A DNA stretch of 8,207 nucleotides. Origin: Muribaculum sp. Its GTDB lineage: Bacteria; Bacillota; Clostridia; Lachnospirales; Lachnospiraceae. Shown here piece by piece: positions 1-6,473 of the stretch. Position 1 is the first letter of the stretch; every line of letters begins with the position of its first letter. The DNA is taken from NCBI GenBank assembly GCA_023663505.1, contig JAMPHH010000088.1, positions 1-8,207 of the forward strand, in the 5' to 3' direction. The position numbers and the translations under genes are program-made. The notes under the pieces were generated by a model that ran no database searches, had not been told where the DNA came from, and saw only the letters and a list, made by a program, of their open reading frames with translations.

Positions 1-608
1 TCTATGACGACGTGAGTTATGTGCTGAATAAGACGGTTCTGATCGACCACTCGCTGAATGCCGTCTTTTATACACTTGAGGGCAATACCACCACCAACTT
101 CGACGAATACAGCAGTTGGAGACAAGGACATGAGTATGTGGATCAGACCTATGCAAGACCGGACAAGGCGGAGGAGACACCCCTCTCGCCGGAGGATTTT
201 GTCAAGATCGAGGAAAATATCCGCCAGAACGTCACCGATCTGGCCGAGGCGAACCCGGACATTGACTTTTATTTGTATTTGTCCCCCAACAGCATTTATT
301 ATTGGGACAGCTTAAAACAAAACGGCATCCTCGAAAGACAGCTCGAGGTGGAAAAGTATGCCGTTTCTCTCATGCTGCCCTATGAGAATATTCATCTCTT
401 TTCCTTTTTTGAGGAGTACGAGATGATCTGCAATCCCAAGAACTACAAGGACTCGGTGCATTACTCAAAGGATATCAACTCCCAGATTCTTGTGTGGATG
501 AAAAACGGCACACACGAATTGACGGCGGACAACTACGACGCCTATTGGGAGCGGATTTACGATTTTTATACAAGCTATGATTACGACGCGCTCTTTGCAG
601 ACCGATGA
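1..608 (+). CDS. SGNH-hydrolase/DltD-like protein, C-terminal part (5' truncated)
   Basis: The reading frame is open from base 3 at the left edge (Tyr-Asp-Asp-Val-Ser-Tyr...). The GTG at position 12 is therefore probably an internal valine and the true start lies outside the window. About 200 residues are visible. Near the C-terminus, NPKNYKDSVHYS carries a DxxH pattern (Asp147 and His150, counting from the GTG). In SGNH/GDSL esterases and DltD/AlgX-like acyltransferase partners this pattern supplies the catalytic Asp and His. The preceding DIDFYLYLSPNSIYYWDSL resembles the central strand and loop of such folds. The nucleophile Ser block would be upstream and is not visible. In this group, proteins of this shape often accompany an MBOAT O-acyltransferase and act outside the membrane on cell-wall or exopolysaccharide acylation; that is family knowledge, not seen here. 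The gene ends 35 bp from the convergent chemotaxis gene, with no clear terminator between them. Confidence 0.6.
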   Translation, partial: YDDVSYVLNKTVLIDHSLNAVFYTLEGNTTTNFDEYSSWRQGHEYVDQTYARPDKAEETPLSPEDFVKIEENIRQNVTDLAEANPDIDFYLYLSPNSIYYWDSLKQNGILERQLEVEKYAVSLMLPYENIHLFSFFEEYEMICNPKNYKDSVHYSKDINSQILVWMKNGTHELTADNYDAYWERIYDFYTSYDYDALFADR

Positions 609-643
609 GAATATCTTCCTTAGTGCGACAGCCCTTTATCCTT

Positions 644-2098
644 TTATTGCCCCACCAATTGTTGTGTCAACCCGTAAATCGTCTGCAGTCTCTCCTGACA
701 ACTGTTCATATCCTCCACCGTGGTCTCGAAGGTACGCATACCCTCCGTGGAGGAAGCCGCAACCTCCTCACTCGAGGCGGAAAGCTGAGAGATATTATCC
801 GTGATGACGCCCGTGGAATTCAGAATCTCCTTCATCAGCCGCTCCGTGTTGTTAATCTCCACAGCCAACGCGCGCACCTCCTCGTCCACCTTCTCGAATT
901 TCTCTCTGGTGTCCTCGATCAGCTCGTTCTGTCTCACAACGGAAGCAACGGAATTCTCGATACTTTCATTCGCCTGCTTGGTATCCTCGTTCAACTCGGC
1001 GATAATGTTGGTGATATTGTTGGAGGCCGCCTTCGTCTGCTCCGAGAGCTGGCGGATCTCCTCCGCGACCACCGCAAAGCCCTTGCCTGCCTCGCCTGCC
1101 CGCGCAGCCTCTATAGACGCGTTCAACGCCAGAAGGTTCGTCTGGTTGGAAATATTGAGAATCGTCCCCACAAAGTTCTGCACCTCAGCAACCTTGGCGG
1201 TCAGTCTCTTGATCATCTCCACGGTGACATTGCTCGCCGCCGCCACGTTTTCTGCCTGTCCCTTAAGCTCTCTCACAACCTCGGAGCCCTCCTCCACCAT
1301 GGAGTCCGTCCTCTGTGACGCCGCGATCATCTTCTGAGCGCTCTTTTCCGCCTGATCAGTATTGCCCTGAATCTCAGCGCACATCTCCGCCTGCCGCTGA
1401 ATCGCTTCCGCCGTGCTCTCCGTGCTGTCCGCGATATTCTGCATCGCAAAGCTGCTGGCGTCCACACTTTTCTGCAGTCGATTCAGCATCTCCATGGCGC
1501 CGTCAAACTGTTGGGACACGTCCTCCGCCACCTTGACAGTCTTCTGATTGTGCTCCTCCTGAATCCGCGCCGCTCCGGTAATCTCGTCCATATTTTCCTC
1601 GTTAAAGCGCACCAGTAGGTTCGTCACCCTGACAGACGCAAAGCACACAAGACATATGACCAACAGGGAGAGAATAGATGTGGACCAGTCCACCCCGCCC
1701 TGTCCAATCCTGAGAAGCAGCCTTAGCACGTTTGCCGAGATAATGATGCCATTTCCCGCAAAAATAAGACGTTTGTTTAAGAATGCCATGGCACTGAACA
1801 AAACGACAAACGCATAAGCGTAAGCCCCGTCATTGGCGGCGACTATGGTGGTAACACCATATGCCACGGACGCACTGGCGAGCATGATAATGGCTCCCGC
1901 CTTTGTACCGCGCCTTGTCACAAATCCCACCGCCGCAATCACCATAGCGATGATTGAGACAAGCAACTGCACGATATTCCCAATGCTCCTGTTTCCACCC
2001 ATCATGGTAAAAACAACAGACAACGCAAAATATCCCAATATAATCATCATAACAGGAAAGACCGTCCCGTTCGCCCGTTTATACTGCTTCTCAGTCAT
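644..2098 (-). CDS. Methyl-accepting chemotaxis protein, six-helix membrane type
   Basis: A chemoreceptor of 484 residues that signals through CheW/CheA to the flagellar motor. The N-terminal part has about six hydrophobic helices (roughly residues 13-33, 39-61, 67-87, 92-107, 109-130, 139-163) joined by very short loops. There is no extracytoplasmic ligand-binding domain and no obvious HAMP. From ~165 to the end runs the long cytoplasmic coiled coil. Its hairpin tip is at residues ~320-355, with the signature EAARAGEAGKGFAVVAEEIR. Alanine/glutamate-rich methylation helices flank the tip. The start is placed at 2098 (MTEKQ) because GGAGG lies 5 nt upstream. The frame stays open upstream to 2137, but those starts have poor ribosome sites. 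The gene follows the GH43 gene on the same strand after 82 bp with no terminator, so the two may be cotranscribed. A receptor without a sensor domain may sense membrane or energy state; that is inference. The family assignment is secure. Confidence 0.95.
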   Translation of the reverse strand: MTEKQYKRANGTVFPVMMIILGYFALSVVFTMMGGNRSIGNIVQLLVSIIAMVIAAVGFVTRRGTKAGAIIMLASASVAYGVTTIVAANDGAYAYAFVVLFSAMAFLNKRLIFAGNGIIISANVLRLLLRIGQGGVDWSTSILSLLVICLVCFASVRVTNLLVRFNEENMDEITGAARIQEEHNQKTVKVAEDVSQQFDGAMEMLNRLQKSVDASSFAMQNIADSTESTAEAIQRQAEMCAEIQGNTDQAEKSAQKMIAASQRTDSMVEEGSEVVRELKGQAENVAAASNVTVEMIKRLTAKVAEVQNFVGTILNISNQTNLLALNASIEAARAGEAGKGFAVVAEEIRQLSEQTKAASNNITNIIAELNEDTKQANESIENSVASVVRQNELIEDTREKFEKVDEEVRALAVEINNTERLMKEILNSTGVITDNISQLSASSEEVAASSTEGMRTFETTVEDMNSCQERLQTIYGLTQQLVGQ

Positions 2099-2180
2099 TT
2101 TATCCTCCATTCCGCCACCCTGATGGCAGCCTGCCAAGCTTTATATTTTATAGCTGTTCATTCTGATTTTAATAGATCCC

Positions 2181-3743
2181 TTATTTCTCAAGCGGTTCAA
2201 AGACAAAGTAGTCCACAGCCATACTGCCGCCGGAAATCCCCTTTTCATTGATCGCAAAAAGCCCCGCCTTCACGCCAACCCAACGTCCCGGCGTAGCCTC
2301 GACACGCTCGCCCACCGATTGGAACTCCTCTCCGTCATAGCTGATAGTAAAGGACACATAGGTCTCCCGCTCCACCGTCATGCGTATGTACAGCGGACTG
2401 CCTGACAACACTTCTCCTTGAATCTCGCCCAAGGACACCCTGACCTCGTCAGCCTTCGTCCAATTGCCTGTGCGTTGGCACAGAAGCAGCTTTCCATTCT
2501 CCTTCACCACAGCGAGCCCCGTATAATGACCGCACTGTGACACCATGCCCGCCGCATCTCCCTCTTCCAGATTGTCCAAGTACAGACACGCGGTAATCCG
2601 GAACTCCGGTGCCGGCCACTTTTGTATCAAAAGATTGGGAACGTCACAAAGCTGTGTTGCCTCATCAGATATCTGTGCGTTCAAGGTCAGCCTGCCATCT
2701 CCAAGCTGATACCACTCGTCTTTATAATTGGCATTCCACTGCCATTGAAGCCCCAATTTGCCGCCCTCAAAAAAGTCGCTGTCCTCAGGCGCGTCAATCG
2801 GGTAATCGCCGCCCACCTTGGGCTTGCGATAGCGCATCGTGGGCTCGCCGCAGCCGTCTGCGTCATTCACGCCGATCACCGGCCAGTCGTCCTCCCAACG
2901 CATGGGCTGCAAATGAATAATCCGTCCCGCATTACCCACGTCCTGAAAATGCAAAAACCAGTCCTCACCGTCCGGAGTGTCCACCCAAGCTCCCTGATGA
3001 GGTCCGTTGACAGGAGAATTCCCCTGCCGCAGCACTATCCTCTCCTCGTAAGGTCCATAAATATTGCGGGAACGAAGCACGGTCTGCCAACCTGGTTTTA
3101 CGCCCCCCGCCGGAGCAAATATGTAATAATATCCGTTCCTCTTATATAGCTTTGGTCCCTCTATGGTAGGCTGTGTGGCATGCCCGTCAAAGATAAACTG
3201 ACCGTCATCCAGTACCCCAGAGCAATCCGGCTCAATGGGGGACATATACAGGAAGCTCTTAAAACCGATACGGCTTCTGGCAAACGCCGTCACCATATAT
3301 GCCTTGCCGTCATCGTCCCAGAAGGGACAGGGATCGATCCACCCTATCACCTCCCTGACAAATGCGGACTCGCTCCATTTCCCCCATGGGTCGGTAGTCT
3401 TGCACATCATGATCCCCTCGTCAGGAAAGGGAATAAACACATAATACACGCCCTCATGAAAGCGAATGGAGGGCGCCCACGTGCCGCAGCCATGCACAGG
3501 CTTCTCATAGCGGTCAAAGGGCAGCCTGTCAATAATATAATTGATCACTTTCCAGTTCACCAAGTCCTTGGAGTGCAGAAGCGGCACCGCAGGGGTGTTG
3601 CAGAAGCTGGACGCGATCATGAAATAATCCTCCCCCACCCTGATCGCGTCGGGGTCTGAATAATCCGTGTAAAGTATGGGATTCGTGTAGGTTCCGTCCC
3701 CTTGGTCGGCAATCCACATTTTGCGAATGTTTGATTTATCCAT
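2181..3743 (-). CDS. GH43 family glycoside hydrolase (beta-xylosidase/alpha-L-arabinofuranosidase type)
   Basis: A 520-residue protein. The N-terminal five-bladed beta-propeller (about residues 15-310) shows the three GH43 catalytic acids: general base Asp30 in YSDPDAIRVG, pKa modulator Asp137 in WIDPCPFWDDDG, and general acid Glu195 in IEGPKLYKRNGYYYIFAP. His249 in NGPHQGAWVDT fits the histidine that often coordinates the central metal. Residues ~320-518 form a second beta-sandwich domain (DFFEGGKLGLQWQWNANY...) like the C-terminal concanavalin-type domain of GH43 xylosidases. There is no signal peptide, so it is probably cytoplasmic and acts on imported oligosaccharides, removing xylose or arabinose; the sequence alone does not settle the substrate. 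The start at 3743 is supported by AAAGGAG 7 nt upstream. The gene has its own promoter and operator-like repeats, and it precedes the chemoreceptor gene on the same strand. Confidence 0.93.
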   Translation of the reverse strand: MDKSNIRKMWIADQGDGTYTNPILYTDYSDPDAIRVGEDYFMIASSFCNTPAVPLLHSKDLVNWKVINYIIDRLPFDRYEKPVHGCGTWAPSIRFHEGVYYVFIPFPDEGIMMCKTTDPWGKWSESAFVREVIGWIDPCPFWDDDGKAYMVTAFARSRIGFKSFLYMSPIEPDCSGVLDDGQFIFDGHATQPTIEGPKLYKRNGYYYIFAPAGGVKPGWQTVLRSRNIYGPYEERIVLRQGNSPVNGPHQGAWVDTPDGEDWFLHFQDVGNAGRIIHLQPMRWEDDWPVIGVNDADGCGEPTMRYRKPKVGGDYPIDAPEDSDFFEGGKLGLQWQWNANYKDEWYQLGDGRLTLNAQISDEATQLCDVPNLLIQKWPAPEFRITACLYLDNLEEGDAAGMVSQCGHYTGLAVVKENGKLLLCQRTGNWTKADEVRVSLGEIQGEVLSGSPLYIRMTVERETYVSFTISYDGEEFQSVGERVEATPGRWVGVKAGLFAINEKGISGGSMAVDYFVFEPLEK

Positions 3744-3784
3744 GGCAACGCTCCTTTAACTTTGATTAATAATTTTTTTAATAA

Positions 3785-3801
3785 TATTAATTTCATTAAT
3801 A
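3785..3801. promoter_or_regulatory. Operator-like palindrome at the GH43 transcription start
   Basis: A perfect inverted repeat TATTAAT-TTC-ATTAATA covers the predicted start point just downstream of the -10 box. A third half-site ATTAATA lies at 3766-3772, 13 bp beyond the first half. A repressor bound here would block initiation. The region is very AT-rich, so chance contributes, but the position is typical of a sugar-responsive operator. Confidence 0.45.
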
Positions 3802-3806
3802 TAAAA

Positions 3807-3835
3807 ATTATATCACATTTCCATCGAAATCTCAA
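3807..3835 (-). promoter_or_regulatory. Sigma-A promoter of the GH43 gene
   Basis: Read on the minus strand, a -35 TTGAGA (3830-3835) is followed after exactly 17 bp by a perfect -10 TATAAT (3807-3812). Transcription would start near 3800, giving a leader of ~57 nt before the GH43 ATG. The -35 lies about 30 bp beyond the stop codon of the upstream EIIA-like gene, so GH43 can be expressed separately from it. Confidence 0.8.
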
Positions 3836-3849
3836 CCACTCATGTGACA

Positions 3850-3874
3850 GTTCAGCCAACCTGTTCAACCAACC
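3850..3874. repeat. 13-bp-period direct repeat upstream of the GH43 promoter
   Basis: Two near-identical 12-mers, GTTCAGCCAACC (3850-3861) and GTTCAACCAACC (3863-3874), differ at one base. The first ends about 15 bp upstream of the GH43 -35 box. The second overlaps the last codons and stop of the EIIA-like gene. Tandem same-orientation half-sites next to a -35 are typical of activators such as the AraC family; that role is inferred. Confidence 0.4.
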
Positions 3875-4551
3875 AGTCCCCTGCTGCTTTCATAGAGCTC
3901 CCCCTCCTTGCAGGCAATATATAAAAGGGGTTCCCCCGATTTGATGCGGCTGCTTCCTGTTACTGTCACCTTTTCCAAATCTTCTTCATTCTCAATGGTG
4001 AGTATGATCTCCGGATTCGCGCCTGTCGAGGTGACTGCCGCAGGATCATACTCCAAGAGCAGCGCCCCCTTACGCACAATCTCATGCTCCATCACGCGAC
4101 ATCGGTAAAAGCCGCTGCACATCTCGTCCACATTGCTGCCGATTTGAATCATGATATCCGCCCCAAACTCCGTCCGCAAAAGCATAGCGCTCCCCATAGG
4201 GTACAAACGCTTGATTCTGCCGGAGGCGGGCGCATATACCTTGCCATAGTCCGGCAAAATTCTTATTTTCCTCTCCTCCCCCTCCTCAAAGGTACTCATC
4301 TGTCCTGTCGCGGGGCTGACAACCTCTCTCCCCGGGATAAGTACCTTGACAGGCTTGCGCCGCTCCATCAGACTACTCATCATACCGCCCGCCCTGCTCC
4401 TTAGACGCACTTGTTCCACGCTCTCCGCAGTCTCCGGCTCCTCGGCATACGCCCCTTCCGCCTCCGCAAGCTGCCATTGCACGCTCCGTCCTGCCCAAAA
4501 GCCTGCCATTGCCGCCAGAACCGCGACTGCTCCCAACACAAACATATCCAT
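3865..4551 (-). CDS. Membrane-anchored EIIA-Glc-like protein lacking both active-site histidines
   Basis: A 228-residue protein. Residues ~3-22 form one hydrophobic helix with few charges, probably an N-terminal anchor. A charged linker (~23-75) follows, then a PTS EIIA type-1 (glucose/crr-like) domain. Recognisable blocks are GKVYAPASGRIKRLYP, FGADIMIQIG, GALLLEYDP and VTGSSRIKSGEPLLYI, the last matching the family's closing 'G.VK.GDPLL.I'. In active EIIA the motifs are PTKHA and LIHVG, with two histidines 15 residues apart. Here the equivalent positions are Ser121 (YPMGSAM) and Gln136 (IMIQIG), also 15 apart, so neither catalytic histidine is present. It should be unable to carry phosphate and may regulate or scaffold a transporter or enzyme. 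The start at 4551 has GGAGG 7 nt upstream. It is divergent from the cold-shock gene and upstream of GH43. Confidence 0.82.
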   Translation of the reverse strand: MDMFVLGAVAVLAAMAGFWAGRSVQWQLAEAEGAYAEEPETAESVEQVRLRSRAGGMMSSLMERRKPVKVLIPGREVVSPATGQMSTFEEGEERKIRILPDYGKVYAPASGRIKRLYPMGSAMLLRTEFGADIMIQIGSNVDEMCSGFYRCRVMEHEIVRKGALLLEYDPAAVTSTGANPEIILTIENEEDLEKVTVTGSSRIKSGEPLLYIACKEGELYESSRGLVG

Positions 4552-4627
4552 ATTTATACCTCCTACCTGCCATCTTAAATGACCTCAAGCTACTCTTATC
4601 TGCGCTGTTTTGGCGCCTTCTGTCTCG

Positions 4628-4656
4628 GATTTTGATGCAGAATACACATCAAAATC
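4628..4656. promoter_or_regulatory. 10-bp inverted repeat in the leader of the EIIA-like gene
   Basis: GATTTTGATG (4628-4637) and CATCAAAATC (4647-4656) are perfect reverse complements separated by 9 bp. The repeat is ~80-105 bp upstream of the EIIA-like ATG. No T-run follows on either strand, so it is not an intrinsic terminator. It could be an operator or an RNA hairpin in the leader. I could not identify a convincing promoter for this gene in 4552-4721. Confidence 0.4.
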
Positions 4657-4690
4657 TCTCGCGGTTACACCGTGAATAATAACTTTATGA

Positions 4691-4709
4691 ATACTTTTTG
4701 CAAAAGTAT
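4691..4709. promoter_or_regulatory. 19-bp palindrome upstream of the cold-shock promoter
   Basis: ATACTTTT-TGC-AAAAGTAT is a perfect 8-bp inverted repeat with a 3-bp centre. It ends 12 bp before the -35 box of the cold-shock promoter and lies between the two divergent genes. Size and symmetry suit a dimeric DNA-binding protein acting on one or both genes. The function is inferred. Confidence 0.4.
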
Positions 4710-4721
4710 GTAAATTTATAC

Positions 4722-4750
4722 TTGACTAACCATAATTTAGATGCTATACT
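4722..4750 (+). promoter_or_regulatory. Sigma-A promoter of the cold-shock gene
   Basis: -35 TTGACT (4722-4727), 17-bp spacer, -10 TATACT (4745-4750), each matching five of six consensus bases. Transcription would start near 4757, giving an unusually long leader of about 159 nt before the ATG at 4916, as is usual for cold-shock genes. Confidence 0.78.
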
Positions 4751-4781
4751 GACAGCGTATTCTAAATGAAAGTCATTGAAC

Positions 4782-4853
4782 TCACATATTTTTGTAAGTC
4801 ATTGTTACTTTTATTCTGGGGTAAAATGATTTACAAAAATATGTGATTTTTTT
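4782..4853 (+). terminator. Long hairpin plus T-run in the cold-shock leader (candidate attenuator)
   Basis: The outer arms (4782-4797 and 4831-4846) are perfect 16-bp reverse complements. Pairing continues inward as 4798-4803 with 4825-4830 and, past a single bulged G at 4804, 4805-4808 with 4821-4824. The total is about 26 bp around a 12-nt loop. Seven Ts (4847-4853) follow directly. This is the form of an intrinsic terminator on the plus strand, placed between the cold-shock promoter and its gene. There is no matching A-run on the other side, so it is directional. Read-through control (attenuation), possibly by temperature or by Csp protein itself, is inferred. It could instead be a structural or stability element. 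Confidence 0.65.
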
Positions 4854-4885
4854 GTCCAAGTTTTAGAATCGCCAATACTGAAAAA

Positions 4886-4913
4886 GGGTAGATACCCGGA
4901 AGAAGGAGGTACC
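4886..4913 (+). promoter_or_regulatory. Ribosome-site region of the cold-shock gene with alternative pairings
   Basis: The ribosome binding site AAGGAGG (4903-4909) is 6 nt before the ATG. Just upstream, GGGTA-GA-TACCC (4886-4897) can form a small hairpin that leaves the site open. The same GGTA can alternatively pair with TACC at 4910-4913, immediately after the site, looping it out. The two pairings are mutually exclusive and weak. The strong ribosome site is certain; the switch is speculative. Confidence 0.35.
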
Positions 4914-4915
4914 AT

Positions 4916-5131
4916 ATGAATAACGGTACAGTTAAGTGGTTTAACGCACAGAAAGGTTATGGTTTTATCACCAATGACGCAACAAACGAGGAGGTATTCG
5001 TACACTTCTCCGCTATCGTTGCTGAGGGCTTCAAGTCCCTTGAGGAAGGTCAGAAGGTTACCTTTGATACCGAGACCGACCCTCAGAACAGCAGCAAGGT
5101 TCGCGCTACCAACGTAGTTGTTGTAGGCTAA
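4916..5131 (+). CDS. cspA: Cold-shock domain protein (CspA family)
   Basis: A 71-residue single-domain protein of the OB-fold cold-shock family, which binds single-stranded RNA and DNA and melts secondary structure. It starts MNNGTVKWFNAQKGYGFI. RNP-1 (KGYGFI, residues 13-18) and RNP-2 (VFVHF, 27-31) are intact with their aromatic residues. It ends in the usual KVRATNVVVV strand. It is a few residues longer than the typical 66-67, owing to small differences in the loops. It is a monocistronic gene with its own promoter, a long structured leader, a strong AAGGAGG site 6 nt before the ATG, and a terminator 20 bp after the stop. The paralogue letter cannot be resolved from sequence alone. Confidence 0.97.
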   Translation: MNNGTVKWFNAQKGYGFITNDATNEEVFVHFSAIVAEGFKSLEEGQKVTFDTETDPQNSSKVRATNVVVVG

Positions 5132-5150
5132 TTGCATCTTCATAACCGAC

Positions 5151-5182
5151 AAAAACCGACTCCTTCGAGAGTCGGTTTTTTT
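5151..5182. terminator. Bidirectional intrinsic terminator between cspA and GH105
   Basis: AAAAACCGACTC (5151-5162) pairs with GAGTCGGTTTTT (5169-5180) around a 6-nt loop. The T-run (5176-5182) terminates the plus-strand cold-shock transcript. The A-run before the stem becomes a U-run for the opposing GH105 transcript, whose stop is at 5229. One element thus serves two convergent genes. Confidence 0.9.
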
Positions 5183-5228
5183 GTGCAGATATATCATAAA
5201 AGGGGAACCAAAAAGCAAAGGCTTGGCT

Positions 5229-6368
5229 TCAGTCAGGGAGCCTGCGCAGCTCCGTGTACGCCAAAAGCAGCGGTCCGACGCCCTTGGCGTCGTCCTCCAC
5301 GATAGGCTCTGACATATAATATTCAAAGGAACCGTCCCGTTGGGGCTTGTCTTCGGGTCCAAGACCCGCCACCAGACAGATACCGCCCAGACTCAAGCCG
5401 TCCTTCTCCTTCAAATATTTGTCACAGATGCCATTGAATGCCTTCATTCCATATTGTCTGTAATCCTCGGGCAGGAATCCGAGCCGAACACCCTTCAACA
5501 GAGAGTACGCCATGATCGCGCTGCCACTGGTCTCCAAGTAATTGGGCTCCTCGCCGCCCCTTGCGGGCAGCTGATACCACATACCGCTCTCGTCTTGGAA
5601 TTTCAGCATAGAGTTGATCAGATCCACAAACACCTGCTTTAAATTCTCATATTCGTCCTTCCACTCCTCGCCGGGGTCGCATTTATCCAAGGTATCAAGA
5701 AGCGCCATTGAATACCACCCCAACGCCCTCAGCCAGAAGTTCTGGGAAAGCCCTGTCTCCTTGTCACACCAGAAAGCGGTTTTGGAGGAATCGTATCCAT
5801 GATAGTACAATCCCGTTTTCTCATCGCGGATGTATTTCACCACATTGGCGAACTGGGAGAATATGTCCTGATAATTCTTCTTATTGTTAAACTTGGTCTC
5901 GTATTCCATATAGAACGGCTGCCCCATATACAGTCCGTCAAGCCACACCTGATGGGGATAAATCTTCTTGTGCCAGAAATTGCCGTCCACCGTGCGGGGC
6001 TGATTCTGCACCTGACTGTATATCAGGTCGATCGCCTTTCTGTACTTCTCCTTGCCATTGAGCTCATACAGGGCGAACAGTGTCTTACCCGCGTTGACGT
6101 TGTCAATATTGTATGACTCCACGGAATAGCCATTGATGCTGCCGTCCTCCTTAACCCTGTGGTCGATGAACGCGTCCGCAAACTCATAATACTTCTTCTC
6201 ACCCGTGGCATTATAAATCTCCAGTAACGCAAGAATCATACAGCCGTCGATATAATTCCAACCGGCCGCCTTCCCCTCTCTGGCTTTCTCAATATTCCAT
6301 GCAGGAATGTCCAAAGTGCTTTTCTCAATCAACTCGTCAATATACTTCTCAAAAACTGGCATTTGCAT
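5229..6368 (-). CDS. GH105 unsaturated rhamnogalacturonyl/uronyl hydrolase (YteR/YesR-like)
   Basis: A 379-residue (alpha/alpha)6-barrel enzyme that hydrates and releases the 4,5-unsaturated uronic acid left at the non-reducing end of oligosaccharides by polysaccharide lyases. Key blocks are HKKIYPHQVWLDGLYMGQPF, whose Asp (residue 144) matches the catalytic Asp of B. subtilis YteR; YYHGYDSS with His190; NFWLRALGWYSMALLD; and PNYLETSGSAIMAY near the C-terminus. Length suits the family. There is no signal peptide, so it should be cytoplasmic. The start is set at 6368 (MQMPVFEKY) because GGAGG lies 8 nt upstream; the frame extends to a TTG at 6386, but those starts lie on or before the ribosome site. 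It has its own promoter and shares a terminator with cspA. Pectic rhamnogalacturonan is the likely substrate class; unsaturated glucuronyl substrates remain possible. Confidence 0.93.
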   Translation of the reverse strand: MQMPVFEKYIDELIEKSTLDIPAWNIEKAREGKAAGWNYIDGCMILALLEIYNATGEKKYYEFADAFIDHRVKEDGSINGYSVESYNIDNVNAGKTLFALYELNGKEKYRKAIDLIYSQVQNQPRTVDGNFWHKKIYPHQVWLDGLYMGQPFYMEYETKFNNKKNYQDIFSQFANVVKYIRDEKTGLYYHGYDSSKTAFWCDKETGLSQNFWLRALGWYSMALLDTLDKCDPGEEWKDEYENLKQVFVDLINSMLKFQDESGMWYQLPARGGEEPNYLETSGSAIMAYSLLKGVRLGFLPEDYRQYGMKAFNGICDKYLKEKDGLSLGGICLVAGLGPEDKPQRDGSFEYYMSEPIVEDDAKGVGPLLLAYTELRRLPD

Positions 6369-6404
6369 GTAGATTTCCTCCATCAATATCTATGATTATG
6401 TGCC

Positions 6405-6441
6405 TGTAAATCATTTTACATGACTTTAGGTAAATAGTCAA
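6405..6441 (-). promoter_or_regulatory. GH105 promoter with overlapping palindromic operator
   Basis: On the minus strand, -35 TTGACT (6436-6441), 17-bp spacer, -10 TAAAAT (6413-6418), with the start expected near 6406. The palindrome TGTAAA-TCAT-TTTACA (6405-6420) covers the -10 box and start point. A repressor bound there would block initiation. The promoter is well supported; the operator role is inferred. Confidence 0.7.
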
Positions 6442-6473
6442 CGAAAGAAAAAACAAATATTTTATAGTTGTTT

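Noticed and set aside
605..1536. Plus-strand frames of 237, 178 and 73 codons opposite the chemotaxis gene
   Set aside because: They are antisense shadows of the highly conserved chemoreceptor signalling domain, with no ribosome sites and no family resemblance.
2099..2180. Separate promoter for the chemotaxis gene
   Set aside because: A TATAAA-like -10 is present on the minus strand but has no acceptable -35, and there is no sigma-28 (flagellar) type match.
2609..3659. Plus-strand frames of 103-175 codons opposite GH43
   Set aside because: They mirror GH43 codons. GH43 itself has catalytic motifs, a ribosome site and a promoter.
4852..4879. Second cspA promoter after the leader hairpin (TTGTCC, 16 bp, AATACT)
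   Set aside because: Each box matches only four of six consensus bases. It cannot be excluded but is much weaker than the promoter at 4722-4750; if real it would bypass the attenuator.
4811..5362. Minus-strand 183-codon frame across cspA and the GH105 tail
   Set aside because: It crosses the bidirectional terminator and the whole conserved cspA gene, has no ribosome site, and is a composition artefact.
6405..6420. CcpA cre site at the GH105 promoter
   Set aside because: The palindrome is 16 bp and lacks the central CG expected of cre, so it is reported only as an unassigned operator candidate.
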